Positions 1-8,662 of a stretch of 64,000 bases of DNA are shown piece after piece (positions within the stretch are counted from its first letter, which is position 1; each line of letters opens with the position of its first letter). The stretch is taken from assembly GCA_927405585.1 (NCBI GenBank), contig CAKMJS010000076.1:1-64000 (forward strand), given 5' to 3'. A program made the position numbers and the translations under genes. This DNA is from an uncultured Desulfosporosinus sp. Lineage in GTDB: Bacteria > Bacillota > Desulfitobacteriia > Desulfitobacteriales > Desulfitobacteriaceae. The notes under the pieces are model-generated. The model saw only the letters and a program-made list of their open reading frames with translations, searched no databases and had not been told where the DNA came from.

Positions 1-68
1 TCCGGAGCATTTGTGTCAATCTTAATTTATTTATGGATAAAGAGATCATACAATTTGAGGAACAGAAT

Positions 69-879
69 ATGATAAATAAGATATTCGTAGTACTCAGAAG
101 CATTAGAACTGTGGCAGTCATACCATCTTGAGTCCACCGCCGATTTAGATAGATATCTAGATAGCTTCCGAATTCTTTTTGCGTTTCATTCTGGTAAAAT
201 TGAAAATGAGGATATCACCTACCAAGATACAAGAGAAATCTTTGAGAATGGATTAGTCTTAAACTATACCGGGAATCCGCGCACGTTGTTTGAACAACAA
301 AACCAAAAACTATGCTATGAGGTTTTGAAAGATCAGATTATTAAAAAGGAACCGCTCTGCTTGGAAGTGATCAAGGAAATCCACAAAGTACTCACCAGTG
401 GAACCTACGACGAGCGCCAATATATCATAAACAAGGAACGTCCAGGAGAGTTTAAAAAACACGATTATGTTACTGGAATCCATGAGGTCGGTTCATCCGC
501 AGACGATGTAGAGAGTGATTTGACAGAGCTAATCACTGAAGTTAATGAATACAACGGTCATGATGTTTTGACCGCAGCTTCCTACCTTCACGCAAAATTT
601 GAGTTCATCCATCCGTTCGCCGATGGGAACGGAAGGGTAGGAAGAACACTGCTTAACTATTATTTGATGGTCAATAACCACCCGCCCCTCATAGTGTATG
701 ACGAGGATAAACGACTCTATTATGAGTCATTGCAAAAATACGACGAGAATGAAGAACTGTCTGCCTTGCATGAGTTTTTAAAATACCAAGTTGAAAAGAC
801 ATGGAAAAAAGCAATCGCTCTAGCAAACAACGTGAAGAACGAACGTAAAGGGTTGTCTGATTATACGCGAAACCTCTAA
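69..879 (+). pseudogene. Fic-domain AMPylase-like protein, frameshifted near the N-terminus
   Basis: Fic proteins transfer AMP or other phosphate groups to target proteins. The catalytic motif HPFADGNGRVGR is intact at nt 610-645. The class II inhibitory-helix motif (S/T)xxxE(G/N) is read as SGKIEN at nt 190-207, in the same frame but upstream of the first usable start (TTG 286). That frame is open from about nt 91 but has no good start. A GAGG ribosome site with ATG at 69 lies in another frame, so one frameshift around nt 80-91 would join a normal N-terminus to the Fic domain. It could be a true pseudogene, a sequencing error, or a gene restarting at 286 without its inhibitory helix. No antitoxin partner is visible. 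Confidence 0.75.
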
Positions 880-894
880 CCTTTGATTTCTGGT

Positions 895-934
895 AACAGG
901 CTCTAGAAAGGCGCTAGCCTCTTTGGGGCCTGTT
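895..934 (+). terminator. Probable terminator after the Fic gene
   Basis: The arms AACAGGC and GCCTGTT are followed by a short T tract, 15 bases after the Fic stop codon. An alternative inner hairpin, AGGCT/AGCCT, overlaps it. Confidence 0.5.
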
Positions 935-1078
935 TTTAATTTAGCGATATCAAAGGTTGATTAATCAGCGGAAAGTAGCTATACTAAATATGTAAATATT
1001 TACCAATTAATATTAAGCGGTTAGTCTCAGGCATTAGTACTTGCAGCGTGAGTAGTATGTAGTAATGAGGTGCTAAAC

Positions 1079-2678
1079 TTGGAGCTTAATGCTAAAGCGA
1101 GAGATAATTTGTACGATCTCAAGAATGGCTATTACATATCGAAAAACGATCCTCTTTTTTGGACGAAGCTCTTAAGTAGACGACCAGATAATGAGGAAGC
1201 AATGTATCATGTCGGATTGGCATTAGAAATTGACGCAAAACAACACTTGGGTAAGTATTACACGACAAAGCTCGTTAAGCATTTGATCGTGTATCGGCAA
1301 GTAATCAGACAAGCCTTGGAAATGATCAAGCGTTCCTTTAATAGAGGTTATTTTCCAGCAAGGCTTGATGTGCTTAGGATAGAACAAGAGATTGATCTTA
1401 ATGAGCGCACTATATTGACATCGACTGTTTCTAATAGTTCAACGTTTAGTAATAAAGAGGTTACAGTAATTGGCTTGTTTCTAATCGCTATTATCCTAGG
1501 AATAGTACTGGCAATTTATTTGGTATCCTATCAAGTACCCAGTACGCAAATAACTAATTATTTAAATAATCAATATGCATATATGCTACCCTATGAAGTA
1601 ATCGATAATCAACCCACCGTCATACCTAGTGGGGTAGGGTACCCACCGAAAATAATCAAAGTACAGAGCAGTATAACGAAAGAATTGTTAGTTAATGAGC
1701 TGATTGGGCAGCTGAAACTAGAATACGAAAGAGAACCCAAAACTAGAATACGAAAGAGAACCCAAAACTGCAAAACAAGTGTTGGCGATTGATGGAAATA
1801 AGAAAGAAGTCGGAATGGCTGTATGGCCGGGTGGAAAGGCGTCGATTCAAGTCTATATTTATCCGCTAGAGAGTACGACATTAATTGACGAGAAGGATCG
1901 CCAATTATGGGAGACTACGACCGTTATAAGAAGTGCTGTCTACCAATTTGTAACGAAAAATGGTTATTTTCCTCAAAATTTGACGGCTCTCCATCAACCA
2001 TTTCCCGATAATTATTTATCGGAATTACCCAGAGAACCTTATAGGTTGAAGAACGATGTCACTCCCACTTTCACTGGAGATGGGGGGTGGCTTTTTTCGC
2101 AGGAAAATTTTCCTCCTAATCCACTTGAATTTGATCTTATATCAACTATCAAGGAGGGGGTAAAGCCGAATATCTTGTATTATAAGGATATTCCCTTCGC
2201 ACCGATGGTTCTATCGATTGATAAAGATAGTCATCGTCTAGCGGTTATGTCTGGAGAGCAAATGATGCGAAGCTATTTTATTGCCTTAGGGAAAGCTGGC
2301 TCAACCCCAGAAGAGGAGTTATATATTAATAAAAAGGTGATGAATCCAAATAAAATGATTCCAGCTTCGGATAATGTATATGGGACGAGAGCTATGGAAT
2401 TGTCAAATATAAGTTATGCTATTCATGGAACGAATTCACCAACAAGTATCGGTAAAGATGTATCTCACGGTTGTATTAGATTAAATAATCCAGATATGGA
2501 AGAGCTATATGCTATAACCCCTCTCTACACGCCTGTGATGATATCAAGAAGTCTGTTCACCCTTAAGAACTTTAATGATCAAGAGATACTTTCTAACGAT
2601 CTGTATAATCATCTAAATAATCATACGAATCACTCAGACGAAGAAGATCCTTCAAAGATGTATTATTGGAGCGATTAG
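1079..2678 (+). pseudogene. Membrane-anchored L,D-transpeptidase (YkuD), split by a 25-bp tandem duplication
   Basis: The C-terminal part carries the YkuD signature, with HGT at the start and SHGCIRL holding the catalytic cysteine (nt about 2430-2485), so it should cross-link peptidoglycan. The N-terminal part has a soluble region, one membrane helix (nt about 1460-1535) and a short outer segment. Two reading frames (to 1792, and from 1779) overlap by 14 nt. They are separated by a perfect 25-bp tandem duplication at 1716-1740 and 1741-1765. Removing one copy gives a single uninterrupted protein of about 525 residues. I prefer TTG 1079 as the start because GAGGTG lies six bases upstream; GTG 1070 has no ribosome site. 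The C-terminal half could be expressed only if TTG 1779 is used. Confidence 0.8.
1716..1765 (+). repeat. 25-bp perfect tandem duplication inside the L,D-transpeptidase gene
   Basis: Two adjacent identical copies of 25 bases begin AACTAGAATACG. Twenty-five is not a multiple of three, so the duplication itself causes the frameshift. Confidence 0.9.
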
Positions 2679-2705
2679 CAATTAGCGATACAGTAGATAC
2701 CGTAA

Positions 2706-2762
2706 CTAAGTAGCTAAGTAGCTAAGTAGCTAAGTAGATACGTAGATACGTAGATTCGTCGA
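2706..2762 (+). repeat. 8-bp tandem repeats (CTAAGTAG, then ATACGTAG)
   Basis: Four copies of CTAAGTAG are followed by two of ATACGTAG and one degenerate unit. They lie between the L,D-transpeptidase and its terminator and are typical of slippage-prone intergenic DNA. Confidence 0.85.
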
Positions 2763-2770
2763 TAATGTAC

Positions 2771-2805
2771 TTAGCCACCTCCCAACAGAGTTGAGAAGTG
2801 GCTAA
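2771..2805 (+). terminator. Hairpin between convergent genes
   Basis: The arms TTAGCCAC and GTGGCTAA flank a further partly paired inner stem. It sits between the ends of the convergent L,D-transpeptidase and symporter genes. No strong T tract is seen. Confidence 0.45.
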
Positions 2806-2892
2806 GGTGGTTTATCGCGAAGCATTCATAATAGTTTTAATAGGAGAGTTCTAAAACTAGAGTGTTCTAGGTTATGAGCGCTGCAGTATTTT

Positions 2893-4461
2893 CTATGCTT
2901 CACGACTTAGTGGTTTGGTAAATAATGAGACGACAATGAAAACGAGGATACTGATAGGAAGGGCGATGATTAGAGGGTCGATATAACTTAAGGAGCCTGT
3001 TCCTGCCAGAGAATGTTGGCCAAATAGTGCTTTCGCTAGACCGAAAATTGAAGATTCTTTAGTATAGACGAAGAGACACATAAAGATATAGGTAGAGGTA
3101 CCTAACACCATACTCCAGGTTGCTCCAGGTTTAGTTGCACGTGACCACCATAAGGCTCCTACATACATGGGCAGAAAAGCTGCAGCACAGAGACCGAAAA
3201 AGATAGCCGTAGCAACCGCAATAATACTAACTGGTAGTTTATAAGCCACAAAGACAGTGGCAATAAAACCTAATACTAAACCAATCCGAGCTAACCGCAA
3301 CGTCTGATAGGAGTCATCTTTAATTGTTTTAGCGAGAAGATCATAACTTAGTGAGGTAGAGATAATATGAAATTGACCACTCAGGGTAGACATAGCCGCT
3401 GCTAAAAGACCGAGCAGGAAGAAGTAAGTAAGCCAAGTAGGAAACGCTTGAGTCAGAAACAATGGGATAACCTTATCCGTGTTTGGACCAGTTCCTCCGA
3501 CCGCTGATGCAGTCATGGCAATGGTATTACTTGTTTCGAGGAAGTATACATTGGAAAGGGCACCGACTGTAAAAGCGACCCCTGTCATGAAAAGGATAAA
3601 AACTCCGCCGAAAACCAAGGCACGATTGAGTTCTTTTCCGGATTTAACGGTCATATAACGAACAACTAGTTGAGGTTGGGCTAAGACCCCGATACCAACT
3701 CCGAGTACTAAGGTGGAAATGACAAACCACCAATTTTGACTTAAGAAGGTGGGCATGGAAGCAAAACCAGTCATGCCTTGTTTTAGTAGTGCGGCAGGTA
3801 CTAAGCTATTCATCGCGCTTAACTTGGCATGGGCGACAGAGACTCCTCCCAATTTAACATAAGTGAAAATAATGAGCAGTAGCATCATCACAAACATCAG
3901 GGTGCCTTGGAAGGCATCTGTATAGACAACTCCTCGGAGGCCTCCAAAAAAGACGTAAGCCAATACTATTAGCGAGAGAACCCAGAGTGCCGATGTATAG
4001 TTCATGTGTAAGGTTTGTTCTAGAAACCTTGCACCACCGATCATCACAGCGGCGGCGTATAAGGGCAGCACGAGACTCATAAGAGTAGCTGACCACCGTC
4101 GAATAAAGGTGGATTGAAAATGTGCGCCTAAAAGGTGGGGGAAAGTGTAGGCGCCAAGTTTTTGCCCCAACAGGCGTGTTTTTTTGCCGAAGAAAACAAA
4201 GGCAATAAATATACCAACAAAAATATTTGCGAAGGTTAACCATAACATACTCATACCATAAAACCCTGCAGCTCCACCAAAACCAACAATTGCTGAGGTA
4301 GAGATGAAGGTGGCTCCATAAGCCATGCCCATGACATAAGGGTGAATATTACCGCCAGCAACCATGTAGTCTTTGGATGATTTTGTATGTTTATAACCTA
4401 GATATCCTAGGAACGCTGTGACTAAGAGATAAATGACGAGGATAACAATAAAAACGCCCAT
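2893..4461 (-). CDS. Sodium:solute symporter family protein (SSS)
   Basis: This 522-residue protein has about 13 hydrophobic segments. The N-terminal region, with SSKDYMVAGG and a following Gly/Ala-rich second helix (FISTSAIVGFGG), is characteristic of SSS transporters, which import a solute with Na+. The substrate cannot be read from sequence; organic acids such as acetate or pyruvate are possible. AAGGAGG lies upstream of the ATG. A 34-residue accessory peptide is encoded 31 nt upstream in the same transcript, an arrangement known for one SSS subgroup. Confidence 0.9.
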   Translation of the reverse strand: MGVFIVILVIYLLVTAFLGYLGYKHTKSSKDYMVAGGNIHPYVMGMAYGATFISTSAIVGFGGAAGFYGMSMLWLTFANIFVGIFIAFVFFGKKTRLLGQKLGAYTFPHLLGAHFQSTFIRRWSATLMSLVLPLYAAAVMIGGARFLEQTLHMNYTSALWVLSLIVLAYVFFGGLRGVVYTDAFQGTLMFVMMLLLIIFTYVKLGGVSVAHAKLSAMNSLVPAALLKQGMTGFASMPTFLSQNWWFVISTLVLGVGIGVLAQPQLVVRYMTVKSGKELNRALVFGGVFILFMTGVAFTVGALSNVYFLETSNTIAMTASAVGGTGPNTDKVIPLFLTQAFPTWLTYFFLLGLLAAAMSTLSGQFHIISTSLSYDLLAKTIKDDSYQTLRLARIGLVLGFIATVFVAYKLPVSIIAVATAIFFGLCAAAFLPMYVGALWWSRATKPGATWSMVLGTSTYIFMCLFVYTKESSIFGLAKALFGQHSLAGTGSLSYIDPLIIALPISILVFIVVSLFTKPLSREA

Positions 4462-4492
4462 ACGCTATAACCTCCTTGCAATATAAAGTGAC

Positions 4493-4597
4493 TCATTCTT
4501 TGTTCCAATTGATTAAGCCATAGACAACACATAATAGGGCACTGCCGATGGACAAAAGAAATGCAGCAATGACTCCCGGATCAGTCAACCCTAACAT
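4493..4597 (-). CDS. Symporter small accessory protein (34 aa)
   Basis: The short ORF starts MLGLTDPGVIAAF and ends LINWNKE. It is almost entirely one membrane helix with a short polar tail. GGGGTGG precedes the ATG. The composition and the position directly ahead of an SSS symporter match the small accessory peptides known to accompany such transporters. It probably binds or stabilises the symporter in the membrane; that role is inferred. Confidence 0.85.
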   Translation of the reverse strand: MLGLTDPGVIAAFLLSIGSALLCVVYGLINWNKE

Positions 4598-4698
4598 AAA
4601 TCCACCCCGTTTCTAAAATTAACCATCAAAACACTTAATATATACTCATTATCATTCAATTCAGTGATTTGCCTACCGATTAACCATCCTACGCCAAC

Positions 4699-4755
4699 CT
4701 TGATCCAATCTTGAGATGCCCACATCTACAAGTGGAAATGGTCTCCACGAGTACC
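4699..4755 (-). repeat. Dispersed hairpin repeat, 3' part, copy 1
   Basis: Read on the minus strand, it contains a CCACTTGTAGATGTGG hairpin, then a GATTGGATCAAGG tail. This matches the 3' half of the fuller copy at 22710-22832. It lies in the 385-bp gap upstream of the symporter operon. Confidence 0.65.
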
Positions 4756-4925
4756 GTTCTACCATCCTTCCTTTCATTTTATTATTTGCGCTTCGTCCTC
4801 AAGCGACCGCATCAATACGAGTCTCAATATTGAAGTCTTACGCATAAGACTTGTTGAAATTATAACAGGTGTGTTACAAACAGACAATACATTTCTGAAG
4901 TGTATTAAAACACGACTCCTATATA

Positions 4926-4965
4926 AAAAGAGCCTTTGCTTGACAAACGAAGCAAAGGCTCTTTT
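4926..4965. terminator. Strong bidirectional terminator
   Basis: The arms AAAGAGCCTTTGCTT and AAGCAAAGGCTCTTT are bordered by A and T runs on either side. It ends the cytochrome/lipoprotein operon on the minus strand. The rest of the gap between 4600 and 4925 holds only the repeat remnant and presumed promoter DNA. Confidence 0.85.
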
Positions 4966-4981
4966 TATTATAGGATCATTG

Positions 4982-6103
4982 TTACTGTTTAAAGACCAGT
5001 TTATGGACTAAATTCTCGTATGCATGACCAATTTGGGAATTATCAAAGGCAGCAACTGCAAAGGAGTAGGATTTAGCAAGATCGTCGAACTGAACGTCTT
5101 TATCAGACGTTGTTTTCAATTTACGGGAAATTTCAATGGTCCAGACACCGTTTGCCCAGACGCCTTTAGCTTTGATGTCAGCAGGATCTCCAGTAATTTG
5201 TTTAGCGATCGGGCCAGGGATGATGTCTCCCTCTTTCATCGTCTTGATATAGTCTGCTGTGAAGGGCTTAGTTTTATCAAGACCCTCAACTATTACATAA
5301 GGATTTCCGTTGAGAGGAGGTCCATCAAAGACGAGCTTCGGTGCTGATTTGTCATCGGTTACATTATCGACATACTCTTTTTCACCGGGGTCAGCGTGGC
5401 GACCTGCGCCCTTTGTTTTTTCATCAGCTGGATCGTATCTAACGCTATCCATGAATTGGTCGTGCATCAGACCTGGTTTATCAGGACCATACAAGGAGTT
5501 CTGGCGAACATACTTCCAATGCCACATATCCAGTACTTCACCCTCAGTATTTGTCCAGTGTTTCATAACTGGTTTTCCCTCTTTATCAGTTGCTGTATGG
5601 CAAGTTACAGTACAACCAGCTTCATTAAAATCTTTTGTAGTGTTATTGATATTCCAGTTAATGGCCAATTTATCTTCGTAATCGGTTTTGTAAGGTTTTT
5701 TCACTAATTTGCCACCTTCTAAAACCCAAGGACCACGGGATTTGGATTCAGTAGCATCTTTATATTGATACAACATGTAAATATTCTCAGCATCATAGGC
5801 CGCCTTCATAGTGACTTCAGTACTACCATTTTCAAACTTTCCTCCGGTGCCCCCTTGCAGAGCGCCGGCATTCGATAAGGTCAATTTCATTTCAGGTGCA
5901 CTAGCCCAGAAAGCCTCAGAAGACTTACCGTCCACTGCGGGGGCTTCTGTCGCTTTAACAGCGGATAAAGTTTTAGCGTCTACCGATGGAGTGGGATCAG
6001 GCACGGGAGTCGCAGGCGTTTTAGCCCCAGACCCCGCGCATCCTGTTAGGATAGCCAACGAGAGGACGGAGAGTCCAATAATCTTTACGAAATGCTTTTT
6101 CAT
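4982..6103 (-). CDS. Ethylbenzene-dehydrogenase-like haem-binding lipoprotein
   Basis: The protein has 373 residues. The signal peptide ends in the lipobox LTGC, followed by a Pro/Thr-rich linker, so it is probably anchored outside the membrane. The body resembles the haem-binding domain related to the ethylbenzene/DMS dehydrogenase gamma subunit (an AFW segment near residue 65, DMWHWK near 190). It contains CTVTCH near residue 164, a C-x3-C-H arrangement instead of the usual C-x2-C-H. It is 14 nt downstream of a NapC-type tetraheme gene and has an AGAAAGGGG ribosome site. The likely role is to take electrons from the NapC partner, either as carrier or terminal reductase. The substrate is unknown. 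Confidence 0.75.
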   Translation of the reverse strand: MKKHFVKIIGLSVLSLAILTGCAGSGAKTPATPVPDPTPSVDAKTLSAVKATEAPAVDGKSSEAFWASAPEMKLTLSNAGALQGGTGGKFENGSTEVTMKAAYDAENIYMLYQYKDATESKSRGPWVLEGGKLVKKPYKTDYEDKLAINWNINNTTKDFNEAGCTVTCHTATDKEGKPVMKHWTNTEGEVLDMWHWKYVRQNSLYGPDKPGLMHDQFMDSVRYDPADEKTKGAGRHADPGEKEYVDNVTDDKSAPKLVFDGPPLNGNPYVIVEGLDKTKPFTADYIKTMKEGDIIPGPIAKQITGDPADIKAKGVWANGVWTIEISRKLKTTSDKDVQFDDLAKSYSFAVAAFDNSQIGHAYENLVHKLVFKQ

Positions 6104-6117
6104 AATTTACCCCTTTC

Positions 6118-6641
6118 TTATGTTTGTGTTGTTTTACTATGACCCATATTCTGATGACAATCCAAACACGAAATGTTATTCTGCAACTGCTCTTTATGAG
6201 GAAGCATCGGCGCAAGTTCCCCAGAAGTTAGAAGGATATTTTTTGCTTCTGGAATTTTAGTGCTCCCGGTATGGCAGGAAATACAAGCTGCAGGGTTTAT
6301 CTTCGCCTCTATGTCATCAGGAATCTGGTTAGCAACTTGTAAATAGACTTCATTTAGTCCAGCGACTTTGCGCTTGACATACCCACGGTTCCAGGATCGG
6401 CATGGCATTTTAAACATGTCACATCCTTATGTGGTCCTTCAGACCAAGAGACAACAGAGGGACTAATTTGATGACAACTTGCGCAAAAATTGGGTTGAGA
6501 CGTATAATGCATGCCAACCACCATAAAAATTCCTAGTAGCACGGTAGCAAACGATGCAGAGATAATGAGTCTTTTGGCCTTGGAACTCGGCCCGCGCACT
6601 TCTCGGTCAAGCATAGTTTCAGTTTCTTTGTCATTGGACAC
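6118..6641 (-). pseudogene. NapC/NirT-type tetraheme cytochrome c, frameshifted
   Basis: These membrane-anchored proteins oxidise menaquinol and pass electrons outward. One transmembrane helix is followed by haem motifs CASCH and CLKCH in the first frame and CISCH and CLDCH in the second. The frames separate at 6381-6386, where a CCC run (GGG on the coding strand) is one base short. Adding one base restores ..GTVGYVKRK.., which aligns with GKVGYVIRK in the intact paralogue at 8663-9220. I chose GTG 6641 as start, with AGGAG nine bases upstream. The gene would form an operon with the downstream haem lipoprotein. It could be inactive, or the missing base could be a sequencing error. Confidence 0.85.
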
Positions 6642-6751
6642 GTTGTTCAACTCCTGCTTAACAGCAACAACCAAAATAAAAGTTAAGATTATTGCTTGAT
6701 TTATAGTTCCCTCTTTTCTAGAATTATATAATGTTAATTGAAAAGAAATTA

Positions 6752-6789
6752 GGGTCAAATGTACTTCTATTTACTAGTACATTTGACCC
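6752..6789 (-). terminator. 13-bp inverted repeat upstream of the frameshifted NapC gene
   Basis: The perfect arms GGGTCAAATGTAC and GTACATTTGACCC enclose a 12-base loop. On the minus strand they are followed by a T-rich stretch. It may terminate the upstream kinase remnant or act as an operator for the cytochrome gene. Confidence 0.5.
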
Positions 6790-6811
6790 CCATGATTGAA
6801 AAGGGATGAAA

Positions 6812-6834
6812 AATGACTTAATGATTAAGTCCTT
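6812..6834 (-). terminator. Small terminator-like hairpin after the kinase remnant
   Basis: On the minus strand, GACTTAA and TTAAGTC flank three bases and are followed by ATTTTTC. Confidence 0.4.
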
Positions 6835-6836
6835 TT

Positions 6837-7322
6837 TCAAAAACATAACTCGCTAGTTGGACACGACTCGTCGTGGATATCATTAGCAATTCTTTGCACC
6901 CCTGGAAAGCCCAGCAAATATCGCGCCCAAATCTCACTCTTTACATACCAAATATCAAGAGCCTGCTTATCAAAGTAAAAAATAAAATTTATATACCATG
7001 CAAGGAAAATTGTGGCAGGTATAAGTAAGTAAATCCTTTTATCAAAATACTGTGCCAATCCAAAAGCAAAAAGAAAAGCAAACGAAAGGGCCATAAAGGC
7101 AAGATGAACCATCATCAAAATAATAAGATACTCTTCTCGACCCGCTGTTTGAATGGGTACAAAAAGATAGCCCCACTCTGACACCGCATGGGTAAAACCA
7201 AAAACGGCCAACAACCATAGCGTTTTGGCCAACTTCAACTGGCTTGGCTGAATAATTTGCATGGATATGGCTAGTCCCATTGTGAAAAAGGCTAAACCAT
7301 AAACAAAATAGAGAAACTTCAT
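6837..7322 (-). pseudogene. Remnant of a membrane sensor histidine kinase
   Basis: The 161 codons encode four or five hydrophobic helices resembling the membrane input domain of NarL-partner-type kinases. The sequence then runs directly into RIANDIHDE, which matches a HisKA_3 phospho-acceptor box, and stops eight or nine codons later. The linker and the whole ATPase domain are missing, so an internal deletion plus truncation is likely. No well-placed ribosome site precedes the ATG. Its position between two NapC modules suggests it once regulated them. A functional truncated protein cannot be excluded. Confidence 0.65.
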
Positions 7323-7345
7323 GTTGAATAACGACGTTCAGTCAC

Positions 7346-7370
7346 CTCACCTCCCCTCCCCTCCCCTCCC
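7346..7370 (-). other. G-quadruplex-forming motif (CTCCC repeats)
   Basis: The minus strand reads GGGAGGGGAGGGGAGGGG, four G runs separated by single A bases. It lies 24-48 bases before the kinase remnant start. It is also a 5-bp microsatellite. Confidence 0.7.
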
Positions 7371-7497
7371 AAAAGTGGTAGATTATTACTTTGTGTGAAA
7401 GATAGTTATAGATGTTATTAGTAAGTATAAATCCATGGTGCATAATGCACAACTAGGACAAAATTTTAACAGTACTATGTTTATTGTCAAAAACACA

Positions 7498-7531
7498 AGT
7501 AGGGCACACATATTATTATGCATGCCCTACT
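7498..7531 (-). terminator. Terminator of the hexaheme cytochrome operon
   Basis: The arms AGTAGGGCA and TGCCCTACT lie 36 bases after the cytochrome stop codon. On the minus strand they are followed by a T-rich tail. Confidence 0.7.
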
Positions 7532-7566
7532 CTTTTGTTATCTAGATTGTGTTACTTAAAATGGAT

Positions 7567-8625
7567 TTATTTTGCCAGCTCAGGCAAGAGTTTCTTGATC
7601 AAGTCAATCATGGTCGGATTCGTTATTTCAATAGGTTTTGTAGCCGGGTCGTCCCCAAGGTTTTCATATTTCATTGCCCCGAAGCTATGGTCTTTTGTGA
7701 AATGTCCGCGATCATCCGTAGGGTTCGTCCACATTAACTTATCAAGGTCAAAGTTTTTCCCAGCATGACATGCAGCACACATATCGGCAGGTTTATCGGC
7801 TAAAATACCAGCACCATTAGTATTAGCTTTATGCGGGTCATGACAAGCTTGACATCCGTTTAGTTGTGAGCTTTGAGCATGTTTACTGGCAAAGTAGTTG
7901 CGGGTACCATAGTGAGTATTTGCTATGAAAACACCTGTTTTGGCATCTTTGGAAGGATCGCTCTGATGACAGTTCAAACATGATTCTCTGGCTGTCTCAT
8001 TGGTCATAGTCGTCTTTTTGTCTGCAGCACTCGCGTGAGCAGCGCCTGGACCATGACACGATTCGCAGGACATTCCAACATTTGGAGAAGCATTTGCAAT
8101 TCCTGGTGCATGGCATTTCCCGCATGGAAAACTTTCTGCTGTCCAGTCGGGTTTTCCATCCTTATCGATGTCAGCCGCTTTTGCTGGTTCTACCGTCCAT
8201 TTTTCGCCCACTTTCTTAAGAGCCCCAACCCGATATATTTTATCCTTAAAGCCAGCTTGAGCCGGCATCTCGGCAATTACATATTTGTTTACCATGACAC
8301 CATATACTTTATCTTTCGAAAGATCTAGAGTTGTCGAAGTTGGTTTTTCAGTGTTTTGGGCATCAAAGATAGTGATTGGGGTTAAGGGTTTGTCTAAAGT
8401 GTAATCAGCAAGTGGTTTAAACGTTTGGTAATGGCTTGTATGTGGGACAGTCTCAAAGGATTCGGGATGGCATTGTTTACAGGTGTTGTCTCCGACATAG
8501 GCTATTTTGGCCACGGCGGGGGCCTGAGTTGCAGGCGGTTGAGGTGCCGTGTTACAACCTATAACTAAGGCTACTACTAATGTTAGCAAAACTATTGATA
8601 AAGAGTAATATTTTGTCCTGTTCAT
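7567..8625 (-). CDS. Hexaheme c-type cytochrome lipoprotein
   Basis: The protein has 352 residues. Signal peptide and lipobox (VIGC) end at Cys24, so it is a lipoprotein on the outer face of the membrane. Six CxxCH motifs occur at residues 49, 168, 187, 216, 258 and 283. A DIDKDGKPD stretch near residue 152 resembles a calcium loop. AAAGGGGG precedes the ATG. It follows a tetraheme NapC-type gene by 37 nt and is probably its electron acceptor. The terminal acceptor is unknown. I see no residues specific for nitrite reductase (NrfA CxxCK is absent). Confidence 0.9.
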   Translation of the reverse strand: MNRTKYYSLSIVLLTLVVALVIGCNTAPQPPATQAPAVAKIAYVGDNTCKQCHPESFETVPHTSHYQTFKPLADYTLDKPLTPITIFDAQNTEKPTSTTLDLSKDKVYGVMVNKYVIAEMPAQAGFKDKIYRVGALKKVGEKWTVEPAKAADIDKDGKPDWTAESFPCGKCHAPGIANASPNVGMSCESCHGPGAAHASAADKKTTMTNETARESCLNCHQSDPSKDAKTGVFIANTHYGTRNYFASKHAQSSQLNGCQACHDPHKANTNGAGILADKPADMCAACHAGKNFDLDKLMWTNPTDDRGHFTKDHSFGAMKYENLGDDPATKPIEITNPTMIDLIKKLLPELAK

Positions 8626-8662
8626 ATTGGTTCCCCCTTTGAATAGAGTTTGGTTTATTTAT

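Noticed and set aside
2706-2762. A CRISPR array
   Set aside because: The 8-bp units are directly adjacent without unique spacers.
5310-5681. Open frames on the plus strand opposite the haem lipoprotein (also 5024-5347 and 5811-6260)
   Set aside because: They are shadows of the real minus-strand gene. They lack ribosome sites and protein-like features.
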